Counted from the stretch's first letter, positions 1 through 8,582 are shown. The stretch is DNA of 64,000 nucleotides from Streptomyces violascens (GCF_014649955.1 NZ_BMUA01000025.1:1-64000); one strand, 5' to 3'. Notes: generated from the letters alone by a model not told the origin. Program-made: numbers and translations.

Positions 1-54
1 GCGCCGATGGTACTGCAGGGGGGACCCTGTGGGAGAGTAGGACGCCGCCGAACA
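1..54 (+). rRNA. rrf: 5S ribosomal RNA, 3' end only
   Basis: The first 54 bases match, from memory, the conserved 3' half of actinobacterial 5S rRNA: the loop GATGGTACTGCAGGGGGGAC, then GGGAGAGTAGGACGCC, ending in GCCGAACA. The 5' part and any 16S and 23S genes lie before the window. A strong terminator follows 14 bases later, so this is the end of an rrn operon. The exact 3' end is placed by comparison and may be off by a few bases. Confidence 0.93.
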
Positions 55-67
55 AATTTTAGGGAAA

Positions 68-107
68 GCCCCGCACCAGACTCTCAGAGTCACGGTGCGG
101 GGCTTTT
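68..107 (+). terminator. rrn operon terminator
   Basis: A perfect 10-bp stem, GCCCCGCACC at 68-77 with GGTGCGGGGC at 94-103, is followed by a TTTT run. It lies just after the 5S rRNA end and fits an intrinsic terminator of the rRNA operon. Confidence 0.85.
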
Positions 108-126
108 CTGCGTTTAAGGTCGAGTC

Positions 127-771
127 ATGCGCTACGACCTCATCATCTTCGACAACGACGGCGTGCTCGTCGACAGCGAGCCGATCTCGAACACCATCCT
201 GTCCGGGTATCTCACCGAGCTCGGCCATCCCACCTCGTACGAGGAATCCCTCCGTGACTACATGGGGGCCGCCGTCCATCGCGTACACGATGTGATCCGG
301 GAGCGGACCGGGCAGGCGCTGCCGGTCGACTTCGACGAGACGCTGCACGCTCGGATTTTCGCGGCTTTCGAGCGCGAATTGCAGCCCGTCGCGGGGGCCA
401 CGGACGTACTCGGGAAGCTGGTGGCGGACGGGGTGGCGTACTGCGTGGCGTCGTCCGGGACGCATGAGCGGATCCGGGTGGGGCACCGCAGGACCGGGCT
501 CGACGAGTGGTTCGAGGACGAGTGGGTGTTCTCCTCGGAGGACGTCGGGCGGGGCAAGCCGGCGCCGGACCTGTTTCTGCACGCGGCCGAGCGGATGGGC
601 GTGGCGCCCGAGCGGTGTGTCGTCGTCGAGGACAGCCGGCTCGGGGTCCAGGCCGCGCGGGCCGCGGGGATGGATGTGTACGGGTTCACGGCGATGACGC
701 CCGCCGAGCGGCTCGAGGGGGCCAATGGGTACTTCGACGACATGGGGCAGCTGCTCGGATTGCTCGGGTGA
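127..771 (+). CDS. HAD-superfamily phosphatase, beta-phosphoglucomutase-like
   Basis: This 214-residue protein has all four HAD signatures. Motif I is FDNDGVLVD, with the nucleophile and acid at Asp9 and Asp11. Motif II is ASSGT near 108-112, motif III is Lys144 in GKPAPD, and motif IV is VVVEDS with Glu168 and Asp169. The helical cap after motif I is that of the subclass with phosphoglycolate phosphatase and beta-phosphoglucomutase. The enzyme should hydrolyse or move a phosphate on a small sugar-phosphate in the cytosol, but the substrate cannot be read from sequence. It starts 73 bases after the rRNA operon on the same strand. Confidence 0.85.
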   Translation: MRYDLIIFDNDGVLVDSEPISNTILSGYLTELGHPTSYEESLRDYMGAAVHRVHDVIRERTGQALPVDFDETLHARIFAAFERELQPVAGATDVLGKLVADGVAYCVASSGTHERIRVGHRRTGLDEWFEDEWVFSSEDVGRGKPAPDLFLHAAERMGVAPERCVVVEDSRLGVQAARAAGMDVYGFTAMTPAERLEGANGYFDDMGQLLGLLG

Positions 772-814
772 TCTCTCTACCCAGGAGTAAGTAACGGCCC
801 TAGGCTGTGCCGCC

Positions 815-2014
815 ATGACAGACGCACGCCTGCGGCACGGCAGGGCGTCCCTGGCGGTGAGTTTCTTCGCGCAGGGCATGGCCTTTGCCCTCCTGGTGAC
901 CCGCATACCCGCGATCCAGGACCGGTACGGGATTTCCGACGGGCTGCTGCCGGTCTTCCTCGCGGCCGTGCCGATCCTCGCGGGGGTCGGCAGCGTCTGC
1001 ACCGAGCAGTTGATCAAGCGGGTCCGGCCGAGCGTGGTGCTGCGGTTCGCCCAGCCCGCCGTGCTCCTGGCGCTGCTCGGAGCCGGCGCGGGCGACCGGA
1101 TGTGGCAGGCCGCGCTGTCGCTCGGCGCGTTCGGGCTTTCGGTGGGGGCGCTCGATGCGTCCATGAACATGCTGGGGGTCAGCCTCCAGCGGACGTACGG
1201 GCGCAGCATCATGCTCGGCTTCCACGCCTCGTACAGCCTCGGGGGAATCGGGGGTGCCTCGCTCGCCTGGGTGGGGGCGCACTGGCATTTGTCGCTGCTC
1301 GTGTCCTATCTGCCGGTCGTGGCCCTGCTGCTGCCGGTGTGTCTGGTCGCGAGCCGGTGGTACGTGGACGGGGAGCCGGCCGGGGCCGCGGTGGAGCGGG
1401 CCGAGGGGGCCAAGCCCGTCGTCTTCCGGCTGCTGTTGCCGCTGTGCCTGGTGATGAGCTTCGCGTACATCGGCGACTCGACCGTCTCCAACTGGAGTGC
1501 CAAGTACCTCCAGGACACGCTTGGCAGCTCCGAGCAGCTGTCGACCGTTCCGTACAACGTCTACATGGTCACCACGCTGCTCGGCCGGGCTGCCGGGGAC
1601 TTCGGGGTGCGGCGGTTCGGGGCGGTGGCCGTGGTGCGGGCCGGGACGGTGCTGGCGGCGGCCGGGTTCGGGGTGGTGGCGGCCGCGCCCGGGGCCTGGG
1701 CGGGGATGGCCGGATTCACGCTGCTCGGGTTCGGGCTGTGCGTGATCGTGCCGCAGACGTTCGCCGCGGCCGGGCGGCTCTTTCCGGACGCCAGCGACGC
1801 GGCGGTCGCCCGGCTCAACGTCTTCAACTACGTGGGCTTTCTCGTCGGCTCACCGCTCGTGGGGGCCCTTGGGGACGCCTGGAGTTACCGCGGGGCGATG
1901 CTCGTGCCGATGGTTCTGGTGCTCCTGACGCTGGTGTACGCCCGCTCGTTCGGCTCCGAGGCCGCCCGATACGGTGGCGGGCATGAGCGGCCGCGCACTG
2001 TTGATGTGGGATGA
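815..2014 (+). CDS. MFS transporter
   Basis: A 399-residue, very hydrophobic protein with about 12 predicted membrane helices in two bundles separated by a polar loop near residues 185-205. It resembles the major facilitator family of small actinobacterial exporters; the substrate is unknown. The ATG at 815 has no ribosome binding site close by. A TAGGCT hexamer at 801-806 lies 8 bases upstream, so the mRNA may be leaderless. The 3' end overlaps the start of the deacetylase gene by 32 bases, suggesting joint transcription. Confidence 0.85.
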   Translation: MTDARLRHGRASLAVSFFAQGMAFALLVTRIPAIQDRYGISDGLLPVFLAAVPILAGVGSVCTEQLIKRVRPSVVLRFAQPAVLLALLGAGAGDRMWQAALSLGAFGLSVGALDASMNMLGVSLQRTYGRSIMLGFHASYSLGGIGGASLAWVGAHWHLSLLVSYLPVVALLLPVCLVASRWYVDGEPAGAAVERAEGAKPVVFRLLLPLCLVMSFAYIGDSTVSNWSAKYLQDTLGSSEQLSTVPYNVYMVTTLLGRAAGDFGVRRFGAVAVVRAGTVLAAAGFGVVAAAPGAWAGMAGFTLLGFGLCVIVPQTFAAAGRLFPDASDAAVARLNVFNYVGFLVGSPLVGALGDAWSYRGAMLVPMVLVLLTLVYARSFGSEAARYGGGHERPRTVDVG

Positions 2015-3158
2015 AGCTGTCACGCGCTACGACTTCGGGTCGAGCCACCCGATGGACCCGGTACGGCTCGCGCTGACCATGGGTCTGGTGCGGGCTTACG
2101 GGCTCGACAAGCAGGTGGATGTCGTTGCCGCGCCGCCGGCCGGGGACTCCACGCTGCGGCTCGTGCACCGGCAGGACTACGTCGACGCGGTGCGGGCGGC
2201 GTCGGCGGATCCGGGGGCCGCCGACGCGTCGTACGGGCTCGGGACGATGGACGATCCCGCCTTCGCCGGGATGCACGAGGCCTCCGCGCTGATCGCCGGG
2301 CAGTCCGTCGCCGCGGCCGAGGCGGTCTGGGCGGGGGAGGCCGCGCACGCGGTCAACTTCGCGGGCGGGCTGCACCACGCCATGCCGGGCGGGGCGGCCG
2401 GGTTCTGCATCTACAACGATGCGGCGCTGGCCATCGCGCGGCTGTTGGAGCTCGGCGCCGAGCGGGTCGCGTACGTGGATGTGGACGTGCACCACGGGGA
2501 CGGCGTTCAGGCGGCGTTCTGGGAGGATCCGCGGGTCCTGACGATTTCGCTGCACGAGCATCCCCGGCTGCTGTTCCCCGGGACCGGGTGGCCGGAGGAG
2601 ACCGGGGCGGCCGGGGCCGGTGAGGGTTCCGCGGTCAATGTCGCGCTGCCGGCGGGGACGGGGGACGAGGGGTGGCTGCGGGCTTTCCACGCGGTGGTGC
2701 CCGAGCTGATCGCCGATTTCCGGCCGCAGGTGCTCGTCACTCAGCACGGGGCCGACACGCACTTCGAGGATCCGCTGGCCCATCTGGCCGTGTCGCTCGA
2801 TGCGCAGCGGGCGGTGCAGGCGGCCTGCCACTCGCTGGCCCATGAGTACGTCGAGGGGGCGAAGTGGGTCGCGCTCGGCGGTGGGGGTTATGCGGTGGTG
2901 GATGTGGTGCCGCGGTCCTGGACGCATCTGGTGGGGATCGCGGGGCATGCGCCGGTCGATCCCGAGTCGGTGATTCCTGCGTCCTGGCGGGATGAAGTGT
3001 TCGCGCGTACGCGGGAGTTGGGTCCGGGGCGGATGACGGACGGGCGGACCGTGTCGTGGCGGTCGTGGGATGCGGGGTACGACCCTGCGGACCGGCTGGA
3101 CCAGGCGGTGCTGGCCGCTCGGCGGGCGGCGTTTCCGTTGCGGGGGTTGTTGGCGTAG
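1983..3158 (+). CDS. acuC: AcuC-type histone deacetylase family protein
   Basis: A 391-residue member of the class I deacetylase fold. The catalytic His pair is in GGLHHAM (residues 131-132), and the metal ligands are in YVDVDVHHGDG (166-171). The glycine-rich loop with the transition-state tyrosine, ALGGGGYAVVD, is near 300. AcuC proteins remove acetyl groups from lysines of cytosolic enzymes such as acetyl-CoA synthetase. The start is set at the ATG beginning MSGRALLMWDEA; an upstream in-frame ATG at 1974 adds only MAG. The gene overlaps the MFS transporter and is closed by a large hairpin. Confidence 0.88.
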   Translation: MSGRALLMWDEAVTRYDFGSSHPMDPVRLALTMGLVRAYGLDKQVDVVAAPPAGDSTLRLVHRQDYVDAVRAASADPGAADASYGLGTMDDPAFAGMHEASALIAGQSVAAAEAVWAGEAAHAVNFAGGLHHAMPGGAAGFCIYNDAALAIARLLELGAERVAYVDVDVHHGDGVQAAFWEDPRVLTISLHEHPRLLFPGTGWPEETGAAGAGEGSAVNVALPAGTGDEGWLRAFHAVVPELIADFRPQVLVTQHGADTHFEDPLAHLAVSLDAQRAVQAACHSLAHEYVEGAKWVALGGGGYAVVDVVPRSWTHLVGIAGHAPVDPESVIPASWRDEVFARTRELGPGRMTDGRTVSWRSWDAGYDPADRLDQAVLAARRAAFPLRGLLA

Positions 3159-3173
3159 GGGTTTCTTCCCCCG

Positions 3174-3226
3174 CCCCACCCCGCCCCTTCCCGCAGAGTG
3201 TCACAGCGGGAAGGGGCGGGGTGGGG
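3174..3226. terminator. 21-bp perfect hairpin after acuC
   Basis: Bases 3174-3194 and 3206-3226 are exact reverse complements (21 bp, very GC-rich) around the 11-base loop AGAGTGTCACA. It lies 15 bases after the acuC stop. The loop plus right arm (3194-3226) recurs exactly at 16760-16792, so it is also part of a dispersed repeat. Confidence 0.75.
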
Positions 3227-3323
3227 AGAGGGACCCCCGCTGCCGACAGCCCGCGTTACGCCAACTGTGGGGCGATGGCCGGGTTTTGGCCCGCGCTCCA
3301 CCCCCCTGCGGGAGCATCGACGG

Positions 3324-4139
3324 GTGTTGAGCATCGGCGCGCTGCGGGCGCATCTTCTGGCGGCCAGGCTGGCCGGGCCTGTGGCGACCTCGCGGGAGGA
3401 GAGTCTGCGCAGCTACCGGCTGTTCGCGGCGCGCGATCCCCGGGTCACGCTCGGGCTCGACCCCGAATGGGGGTGGGGCGAGAGGGACTTGTTGCGGCTG
3501 ATGGCGGACAAGTGCGGGGTGAGCGACGATCCGGGGCACGTCAGCGGGCCCGATGTCATTGATCCCGAGCGGACGTTGGCGGGGCTCGACGCCTTCGCGG
3601 TGCGGATCGGAGAGGTGGCCGCGCGGCGCGGCGCGGTGCTGCTCGGGACCGGGCATCCGCACCGGCTGCTCGGGTTCTACGCCGCCCTGGCGGACGCTTT
3701 GTCGGCGGCGGGGTGCCCTGTTCTCACCCCCGCGCAGGGTAGCTCTGTCGACATAACGACCCGGTTCGGGGTACGTACGTACAACCTTGACTACGTACGA
3801 GGAGTCGCGTTGGTGCGGGAGCCCGGCGCGCGAGGGGCCGGGAGCGAGACCGGCGCGCACACCCATTCTCCGCTCCCGGTTCGGGTCGCCCTGGGGGCCT
3901 CGGCGGGGGGTTCCGGACAGGTTCCCGATCTCGTGATCGGAGATCACGGATGGGTCTGCGGGGCAGGTCAGCTGGGCATTGAGGCCGTCGGGCTCGCCGA
4001 TACGGACGACCCCGCGCTGTTCGTCGGCGAGGCCGAGGGGCGGGTGGCCGTGGCCGTTCCGCTTGATGACGCTGTGCGGTCTGATTACTACCGGCCGCTT
4101 ACTCGCTATGTACTCAATCGAGCGTGTCTGTCACAGTAG
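3324..4139 (+). CDS. Conserved phosphatase-annotated protein
   Basis: A 271-residue protein of a family I recall being annotated only as phosphatase in Streptomyces. Visible features are an Arg/Asp-rich N-terminal part with LGLDPEWGWGERDLL, a GTGHPHRLLGFY segment that may be a nucleotide or phosphate loop, and the block TYNLDYVRGVALVRE. The C-terminal part contains DHGWVCGAGQLGIEAV. No known catalytic signature is clear. The start is the GTG at 3324, preceded by GGGAG at about 9 bases; a longer reading frame would begin inside the hairpin of the previous gene and is unlikely. Confidence 0.65.
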   Translation: MLSIGALRAHLLAARLAGPVATSREESLRSYRLFAARDPRVTLGLDPEWGWGERDLLRLMADKCGVSDDPGHVSGPDVIDPERTLAGLDAFAVRIGEVAARRGAVLLGTGHPHRLLGFYAALADALSAAGCPVLTPAQGSSVDITTRFGVRTYNLDYVRGVALVREPGARGAGSETGAHTHSPLPVRVALGASAGGSGQVPDLVIGDHGWVCGAGQLGIEAVGLADTDDPALFVGEAEGRVAVAVPLDDAVRSDYYRPLTRYVLNRACLSQ

Positions 4140-4267
4140 GCGGCCGATGGCAGCTCCTCTTCCCCACTCGCACCACCCGCCCCTAGTCTGGGGAGTGAGC
4201 GCACAGCGACGTTGAGTCACCGGAGGGGAAGCCGGTGCGCGTTGGGTGCGGAAGGTACAGGTGGGTC

Positions 4268-4477
4268 ATGGCTGCAGACCAGAGGCCTCTCAACGAGGTC
4301 GTGTTCCTTACCGTGGCGGAGGTCGCCTCGGTGATGCGAGTGTCAAAGATGACCGTGTACCGCTTGGTGCACAGCGGTCATCTGCCCGCGATCCGGGTGG
4401 GCAGGTCCTTCCGGGTTCCGGAACAGGCAGTGCAGGAGTACCTCCGCGAGTCCTTTGTGGGGGTGGAGACGGCCTGA
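4268..4477 (+). CDS. BldC-like MerR/excisionase-type HTH protein
   Basis: A 69-residue protein made almost entirely of a winged helix-turn-helix of the excisionase/MerR DNA-binding type: FLTVAEVASVMRVSKMTVYR, then LVHSGHLPAIRVGRSFRVP. It has no effector domain. The family includes the Streptomyces developmental regulator BldC, which binds DNA cooperatively at direct repeats; this is a paralogue, not necessarily BldC itself. It sits 121 bases before the bS22 gene on the same strand. The ATG at 4268 was chosen because residues before it are not conserved-looking. Confidence 0.85.
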   Translation: MAADQRPLNEVVFLTVAEVASVMRVSKMTVYRLVHSGHLPAIRVGRSFRVPEQAVQEYLRESFVGVETA

Positions 4478-4500
4478 GGGGGCTCCGCGCTCCCCTCGGA

Positions 4501-4530
4501 TTACGTCCCTCACTCGGCGGCAGGTAGGCT
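4501..4530 (+). promoter_or_regulatory. Possible promoter of the bS22 gene
   Basis: TTACGT at 4501-4506 and TAGGCT at 4525-4530 are 18 bases apart. This resembles a housekeeping -35/-10 pair placed about 70 bases before the bS22 start. It is judged by eye only. Confidence 0.35.
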
Positions 4531-4597
4531 AGGCCGACGTAGGTCGTGTGGGCCCAGACGCCCCGCACCGAGTGAGAAGAAGTGAGCGAGGGTAGTC

Positions 4598-4696
4598 GTG
4601 GGCTCTGTTATCAAGAAGCGGCGCAAGCGGATGGCCAAGAAGAAGCACCGCAAGCTGCTCAAGCGCACGCGCGTTCAGCGTCGCAACAAGAAGTAA
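4598..4696 (+). CDS. Small ribosomal protein bS22 (AURKAIP1/COX24 domain)
   Basis: Only 32 residues, about half of them Lys or Arg. It begins MGSVIKKRRKRMAKKKHRKL from a GTG start at 4598 and ends at 4696. It is nearly the same as the 33-residue protein found in mycobacterial ribosome structures and named bS22. Older annotations call it an AURKAIP1/COX24 domain protein. It binds rRNA in the small subunit. GAGCGAGGG just upstream could serve as ribosome binding site. A terminator follows at 4719. Confidence 0.92.
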   Translation: MGSVIKKRRKRMAKKKHRKLLKRTRVQRRNKK

Positions 4697-4718
4697 GCGA
4701 ACGCTGTTCGTGAGATCG

Positions 4719-4752
4719 CAGCCCTCCCGCCGCATTGTCGGTGGGAGGGCTG
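4719..4752 (+). terminator. Terminator after the bS22 gene
   Basis: CAGCCCTCCC (4719-4728) pairs with GGGAGGGCTG (4743-4752). Four further inner pairs, one G-U, give a 14-bp stem with a CATTGT loop, 22 bases after the bS22 stop. Confidence 0.75.
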
Positions 4753-4876
4753 TGGCGTACACGGACGCAGTTTCTCGGCCATGCGCGCGCACATGGTCAT
4801 CGCCGCGCAACATCCAGCCGCTACGGTGGCGCTCAGGGCGTAGGTACGTACCGAAGGCCGAAGGAAGGCGCTGATC

Positions 4877-5959
4877 TTGGGGAAGGTCGTGCTCGTCACC
4901 GGAGTGGCCCGGCAGCTGGGCGGCCGTCTTGTGCGGCGGATCCAGCGGGATCCCGAGGTCGACCGGGTGATCGGGGTCGATGCGGTCCGGCCGGGGCACC
5001 GTCTGGGTGGTGCCGAATTCGTACAGGCGGACATCCGCCAGCCGGCGATAGCGAAGGTGCTCGCCGAGCACGAGGTGGACACCGTCGTGCACATGGATGT
5101 GACCGGGACGCCGCTGAGCTCGGGCGGCGGCCGCACCACGGTCAAGGAAACCAACGTCATCGGCACGATGCAGCTGCTCGGCGCATGCCAGAAGTCGCCG
5201 ACGGTCAGGCGGCTCGTCGTGAAGTCGAGTACCAGCGTGTACGGGTCCGCGCCGCGCGATCCCGCGGTGTTCACCGAGACGACGCCGCCGAAGTCGCTGC
5301 CCAGCGGGGGCTTCGCGAAGGACGCCGTCGAGGTCGAGGGGTATGTGCGCGGCTTCGCCCGGCGCCGGCCCGATGTGGCGGTGTGCGTGCTCCGCTTCGC
5401 GAACATCCTGGGGCCGAGCGCCGACTCGCCGCTCGCCGAGTACTTTTCGCTGCCGGTCCTGCCGACGGTGCTCGGCTACGACCCGCGGCTCCAGTTCGTC
5501 CACGAGGACGATGTGATCGACGTGCTGCGGATCGCGGCGGGCGAGCCGCGCCGAGGGACGCTCAACAGCGGGACCTTCAACGTCGCGGGGGAGGGCGTGC
5601 TGCTGCTCTCGCAGTGTTCGCGGCGGCTCGGACGGCCCACGGTGCCGGTGCTGCTCCCGGCGGTCCGCTGGGTCGGCACCGCGCTCAGGACGGTCGGGGT
5701 CACCGATTTCTCGCCGGAGCAGATTCGTTTGCTCACGCACGGCCGGGTGGTCAGCACGGCCCAGATGCGCGAGACACTGGGCTACGAACCCCAGTACACG
5801 ACCGCCGAGACCTTCGCGGACTTCGCCCGCAGCCGGGGCCCGGGGCTGCTGCCCCCGGACTCGCTGGCCAGGGCCGTGGACCGGGTGGCGGGGCTGCCGT
5901 TCGCACCGTTCCCCGGCGGGGCCCTCGCCGGGACCACCACCCCTTCGAACGCGGAATGA
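4877..5959 (+). CDS. NAD-dependent epimerase/dehydratase, extended SDR family
   Basis: A 360-residue protein with an N-terminal Rossmann fold. The glycine motif is VTGVARQLGGRLVRR and an Asp follows the second beta strand in VIGVDAVRP. The extended-SDR segment SSTSVYGSAPRD is present, but the usual YxxxK catalytic pair is not intact: Tyr is followed by Gly-Ser-Ala-Pro. It may bind NAD(P) without acting as a standard epimerase. The start is a TTG at 4877, preceded by GGAAGG about 10 bases upstream. The acyltransferase gene begins 14 bases after its stop. Confidence 0.78.
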   Translation: MGKVVLVTGVARQLGGRLVRRIQRDPEVDRVIGVDAVRPGHRLGGAEFVQADIRQPAIAKVLAEHEVDTVVHMDVTGTPLSSGGGRTTVKETNVIGTMQLLGACQKSPTVRRLVVKSSTSVYGSAPRDPAVFTETTPPKSLPSGGFAKDAVEVEGYVRGFARRRPDVAVCVLRFANILGPSADSPLAEYFSLPVLPTVLGYDPRLQFVHEDDVIDVLRIAAGEPRRGTLNSGTFNVAGEGVLLLSQCSRRLGRPTVPVLLPAVRWVGTALRTVGVTDFSPEQIRLLTHGRVVSTAQMRETLGYEPQYTTAETFADFARSRGPGLLPPDSLARAVDRVAGLPFAPFPGGALAGTTTPSNAE

Positions 5960-5973
5960 GGAGCGCACCAACG

Positions 5974-7029
5974 ATGGCGGACGCCAAGGTCATCCCGTTC
6001 GACGACGACCGCTCGCGCCAGAGCGCGCAGCGCACCGGCCGCAGGCGCCCGGTCCCGGGCCGCCGCAAGGCCGAACCCGGGCCGCAGCCGCTCGGCACCC
6101 CCGCCGCCCCGGTCAGCGCCCTGCCCGGGGCGCAGGAGGCCGTGGAGCAGGCCTCCGGGGCCCGCGCGGCGGACCGGCAGGAGCAGCGCGGCGGCTGGGA
6201 CCGGCGCATCGCTGGCGGCCTGTCGTTCCTGCGGCGGCGGATCACCGGCGAGTACGACGTCGACGAGTTCGGCTACGACAAGGAACTCACCGACCAGGTC
6301 CTGATGTCGATCCTGCGGCCGTTCTACGACAGGTACTTCCGGGTGGAGGTCAAGGGCGTCGAGAACATCCCGGCCGAGGGCGGGGCGCTGGTCGTCGCCA
6401 ACCACTCCGGGACGCTGCCGCTGGACGGGCTGATGATGCAGGTGGCCGTCCACGACCACCACCCGGCGGGGCGGCATCTGCGACTGCTCGCGGCCGACCT
6501 GGTGTTCATGCTGCCGGTCGTCAACGAGCTGGCCCGCAAGGCCGGGCACACCCTGGCCTGCTCGGAGGACGCCCAGGCGCTCCTGGAGCGGGGCGAGGTC
6601 GTCGGCGTGATGCCGGAGGGGTTCAAGGGCATCGGCAAGCCGTTCGGCGAGCGGTACAAGCTGCAGCGCTTCGGGCGCGGCGGCTTCGTGTCGACCGCGC
6701 TGAAGGCGGGCACGCCCATCGTGCCGTGCTCGATCGTGGGCGCCGAGGAGATCTACCCGATGATCGGGAACTCCAAGACGCTGGCCCGCCTGCTCGGCTT
6801 CCCGTACTTCCCGATCACGCCGACGTTCCCGTGGCTGGGTCCCGCGGGTCTGGTGCCGCTGCCGACGAAGTGGACGATCCAGTTCGGCGAGCCGATCCCG
6901 ACCGACGGGTATCCGCCGGAGGCGGCGGAGGACCCGATGCTGATGTTCAACCTCACCGACCAGGTGCGGGAGCAGATCCAGCACACGCTGTACAAGCTGC
7001 TCGTACAGCGGCGGTCCGTGTTCTTCTGA
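5974..7029 (+). CDS. Phospholipid/glycerol acyltransferase (PlsC-like)
   Basis: A 351-residue protein with a PlsC-type domain in its C-terminal two thirds. The catalytic block is ANHSGTLPLDG near 139-149, with six residues between His and Asp rather than the usual four, as I recall for this actinobacterial subfamily. The acceptor-binding block is MPEGFKGIGKPFGERYK near 204-220. The first 90 residues are Pro/Arg-rich and look disordered. It should add a fatty acyl chain to a lysophospholipid or glycerol phosphate at the membrane. The ATG at 5974 has GAGGAG about 10 bases upstream; an ATG at 5956 overlapping the previous stop is the alternative. Confidence 0.82.
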   Translation: MADAKVIPFDDDRSRQSAQRTGRRRPVPGRRKAEPGPQPLGTPAAPVSALPGAQEAVEQASGARAADRQEQRGGWDRRIAGGLSFLRRRITGEYDVDEFGYDKELTDQVLMSILRPFYDRYFRVEVKGVENIPAEGGALVVANHSGTLPLDGLMMQVAVHDHHPAGRHLRLLAADLVFMLPVVNELARKAGHTLACSEDAQALLERGEVVGVMPEGFKGIGKPFGERYKLQRFGRGGFVSTALKAGTPIVPCSIVGAEEIYPMIGNSKTLARLLGFPYFPITPTFPWLGPAGLVPLPTKWTIQFGEPIPTDGYPPEAAEDPMLMFNLTDQVREQIQHTLYKLLVQRRSVFF

Positions 7030-7073
7030 GCCGCGCTTTCCTCTGAGCCCTTGTCAGGCTCTTTCAGGCTCGT

Positions 7074-7115
7074 ACGCGTTGGAGGGGCCGGGTTTTCCCG
7101 GCCCCTCCAACGCGT
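7074..7115. terminator. Bidirectional terminator, 19-bp stem
   Basis: ACGCGTTGGAGGGGCCGGG and its exact complement flank a TTTT loop (7093-7096). It lies between the convergent acyltransferase and rsbN genes and can end transcription from both sides. Confidence 0.88.
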
Positions 7116-7128
7116 CTGTACGCGACCT

Positions 7129-8313
7129 CTACTCCGCCTTGTCCGTGTCGATGCCCAGGCCCGGCAGCAGGCCCGGCAGGAGCGGGGGCAGGGTGACGTC
7201 CGGCACCGGGGGCTTGTTGTTGGAGGACTTGCCGGACGGGGCGGGGACGATGCCGCCGCCCGTGCCCGGCTCGAACAGGCCGCCGGTGTTGCCACCGAGC
7301 AGGCCCTCGCTGGAGGGCGAGCCGGAGGGCTGCGGCTTTCCGCCAGTGGCGGGGGCGCTGTGACCGGAGCCGGGGGCCGAGGACGGCGTGGCCGGGCGGG
7401 CGGTGCCCGAGGTGCTGCCCGGGTGCGAGGAGCCCTGTCGGGTGTGCGTCGTGGACGACGTCTTGGGCAGCAGCGACTGCAGCGGCCCGACCTCCTGGTC
7501 TATGGCGGCGAAGACCGAGCTCACCTTGTCGCCGACGTCGGTCAGCTGGGCGGGCAGCTTGCCGCGGAGCTTGCTCCAGCTCTCGCGATGCGCCTGGGCG
7601 AAGGAGTTCAGGGCGGCCATGGGGCCGATGGAACCGTCCTTCGCATAGGCCTGGTGCAGCAGGCGGTGGCCCTCGGAGGCGTCGTGCTCCATGCCGTTGA
7701 GGGCGCGCCGGACCTCGCCGATCTGCTCGTGGTCGAGGTCGCCCGCGCGGCCCCGCTCCATCAGGCGTCTCGCCTCGGAGAGCCGGGTCGAGGCCTGGTC
7801 GAGGTAGAGCTCGCCCCGGCTGGCGTCGTCGTCGGCCAGGTTGAGCTTGAGGTCCTCCATGCCGCGTTTCAGCCCGTACAGGGAATCACCGGGAAGGGCG
7901 TCCGAGCTGGCAGCGGCCACGCCGCTGAACGCTCCCGCGGCCACACCGATGCTGAGTCCGCCCGCCGCAATGCCCTTGGACCAGCGGGAGCGGGGTCGCA
8001 ATTTCCGGAGCGACGTCGCCCGGTGGGCGCCGCGGCCGGTCCGCTGCTCGGGCACCTGAGGGTCGGCGGCACCGCCGCCGGCGAACATCCGCTCCATCTC
8101 GGCCATGAGCAGCGCCCGCTGCTCGACCTTGACCTGCGGGTCCATCTCCGGTTTCGGCAGTTCGCCGAGCCCACCCGCCAGGGTCGACAGCCTGCCGGTC
8201 TCGGCCTGATCGGCAGGACCGGTCTCGGGTGTCTCCTGGTCGGCCGCCGAGGCTTCTTCCAGGGCCTGGGCGAAGGCGTTCGCCCGCCGGTGCGCCGATA
8301 CGTTCGCGATCAC
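7129..8313 (-). CDS. rsbN: Anti-sigma factor RsbN (DUF5667), partner of BldN
   Basis: A 394-residue membrane protein. The N-terminal cytoplasmic part (about 1-112) should bind the sigma factor. A single hydrophobic helix lies near 114-135, followed by an outer domain with DALPGDSLYGLKRGMEDLKL, the DUF5667 signature. The C-terminal 150 residues are Pro/Gly/Ser/Thr-rich. In S. coelicolor and S. venezuelae the gene next to bldN encodes RsbN, which holds BldN inactive. The start is the GTG at 8313, with AGGAG 9 bases upstream; the earlier GTG at 8322 overlaps that site. It lies 269 bases downstream of bldN. Confidence 0.9.
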   Translation of the reverse strand: MIANVSAHRRANAFAQALEEASAADQETPETGPADQAETGRLSTLAGGLGELPKPEMDPQVKVEQRALLMAEMERMFAGGGAADPQVPEQRTGRGAHRATSLRKLRPRSRWSKGIAAGGLSIGVAAGAFSGVAAASSDALPGDSLYGLKRGMEDLKLNLADDDASRGELYLDQASTRLSEARRLMERGRAGDLDHEQIGEVRRALNGMEHDASEGHRLLHQAYAKDGSIGPMAALNSFAQAHRESWSKLRGKLPAQLTDVGDKVSSVFAAIDQEVGPLQSLLPKTSSTTHTRQGSSHPGSTSGTARPATPSSAPGSGHSAPATGGKPQPSGSPSSEGLLGGNTGGLFEPGTGGGIVPAPSGKSSNNKPPVPDVTLPPLLPGLLPGLGIDTDKAE

Positions 8314-8443
8314 TGGCGGCACCTCCTCTCGTCATCACGGTCGACTCCCCAAGGGGCCTGGAAGGTTGCACGCCTAGAGCACATCCACACGATCGAGTGA
8401 GCGGCTGTGGACATGGCGTGACCACAGGGAGCCTTCATCCCGC

Positions 8444-8472
8444 ACAACGACGGACGCGGCACTTGGGTTACG
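8444..8472 (-). promoter_or_regulatory. Candidate BldN-dependent promoter of rsbN
   Basis: Read on the minus strand, CGTAAC (8472-8467) is followed after 17 bases by CGTTGT (8449-8444). CGTAAC with CGTTG about 16-17 bases apart is the promoter pattern I recall for BldN targets such as bldM and the chaplin genes. It lies about 130 bases before the rsbN start, and rsbN is reported to be a BldN target. The motif is from memory. Confidence 0.5.
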
Positions 8473-8525
8473 GACGAAGGATGATCGGACCACAGCGTCA
8501 TCGGGTGCTCACGGACGGCGAGTCG

Positions 8526-8544
8526 GACCCGCCTGAGGCGGGTC
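8526..8544 (-). terminator. Short hairpin after bldN
   Basis: GACCCGCC (8526-8533) and GGCGGGTC (8537-8544) form an 8-bp stem with a 3-base loop, 38 bases past the bldN stop. There is no clear T run. Confidence 0.5.
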
Positions 8545-8582
8545 GGCGGGTGGTGTCCGGACGGGCCGGGCGGGCCGGGCGG

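Noticed and set aside
4200..4267. A riboswitch before the BldC-like gene, from the CACCGG/CCGGTG stem
   Set aside because: The stem is short and no known riboswitch core is present.
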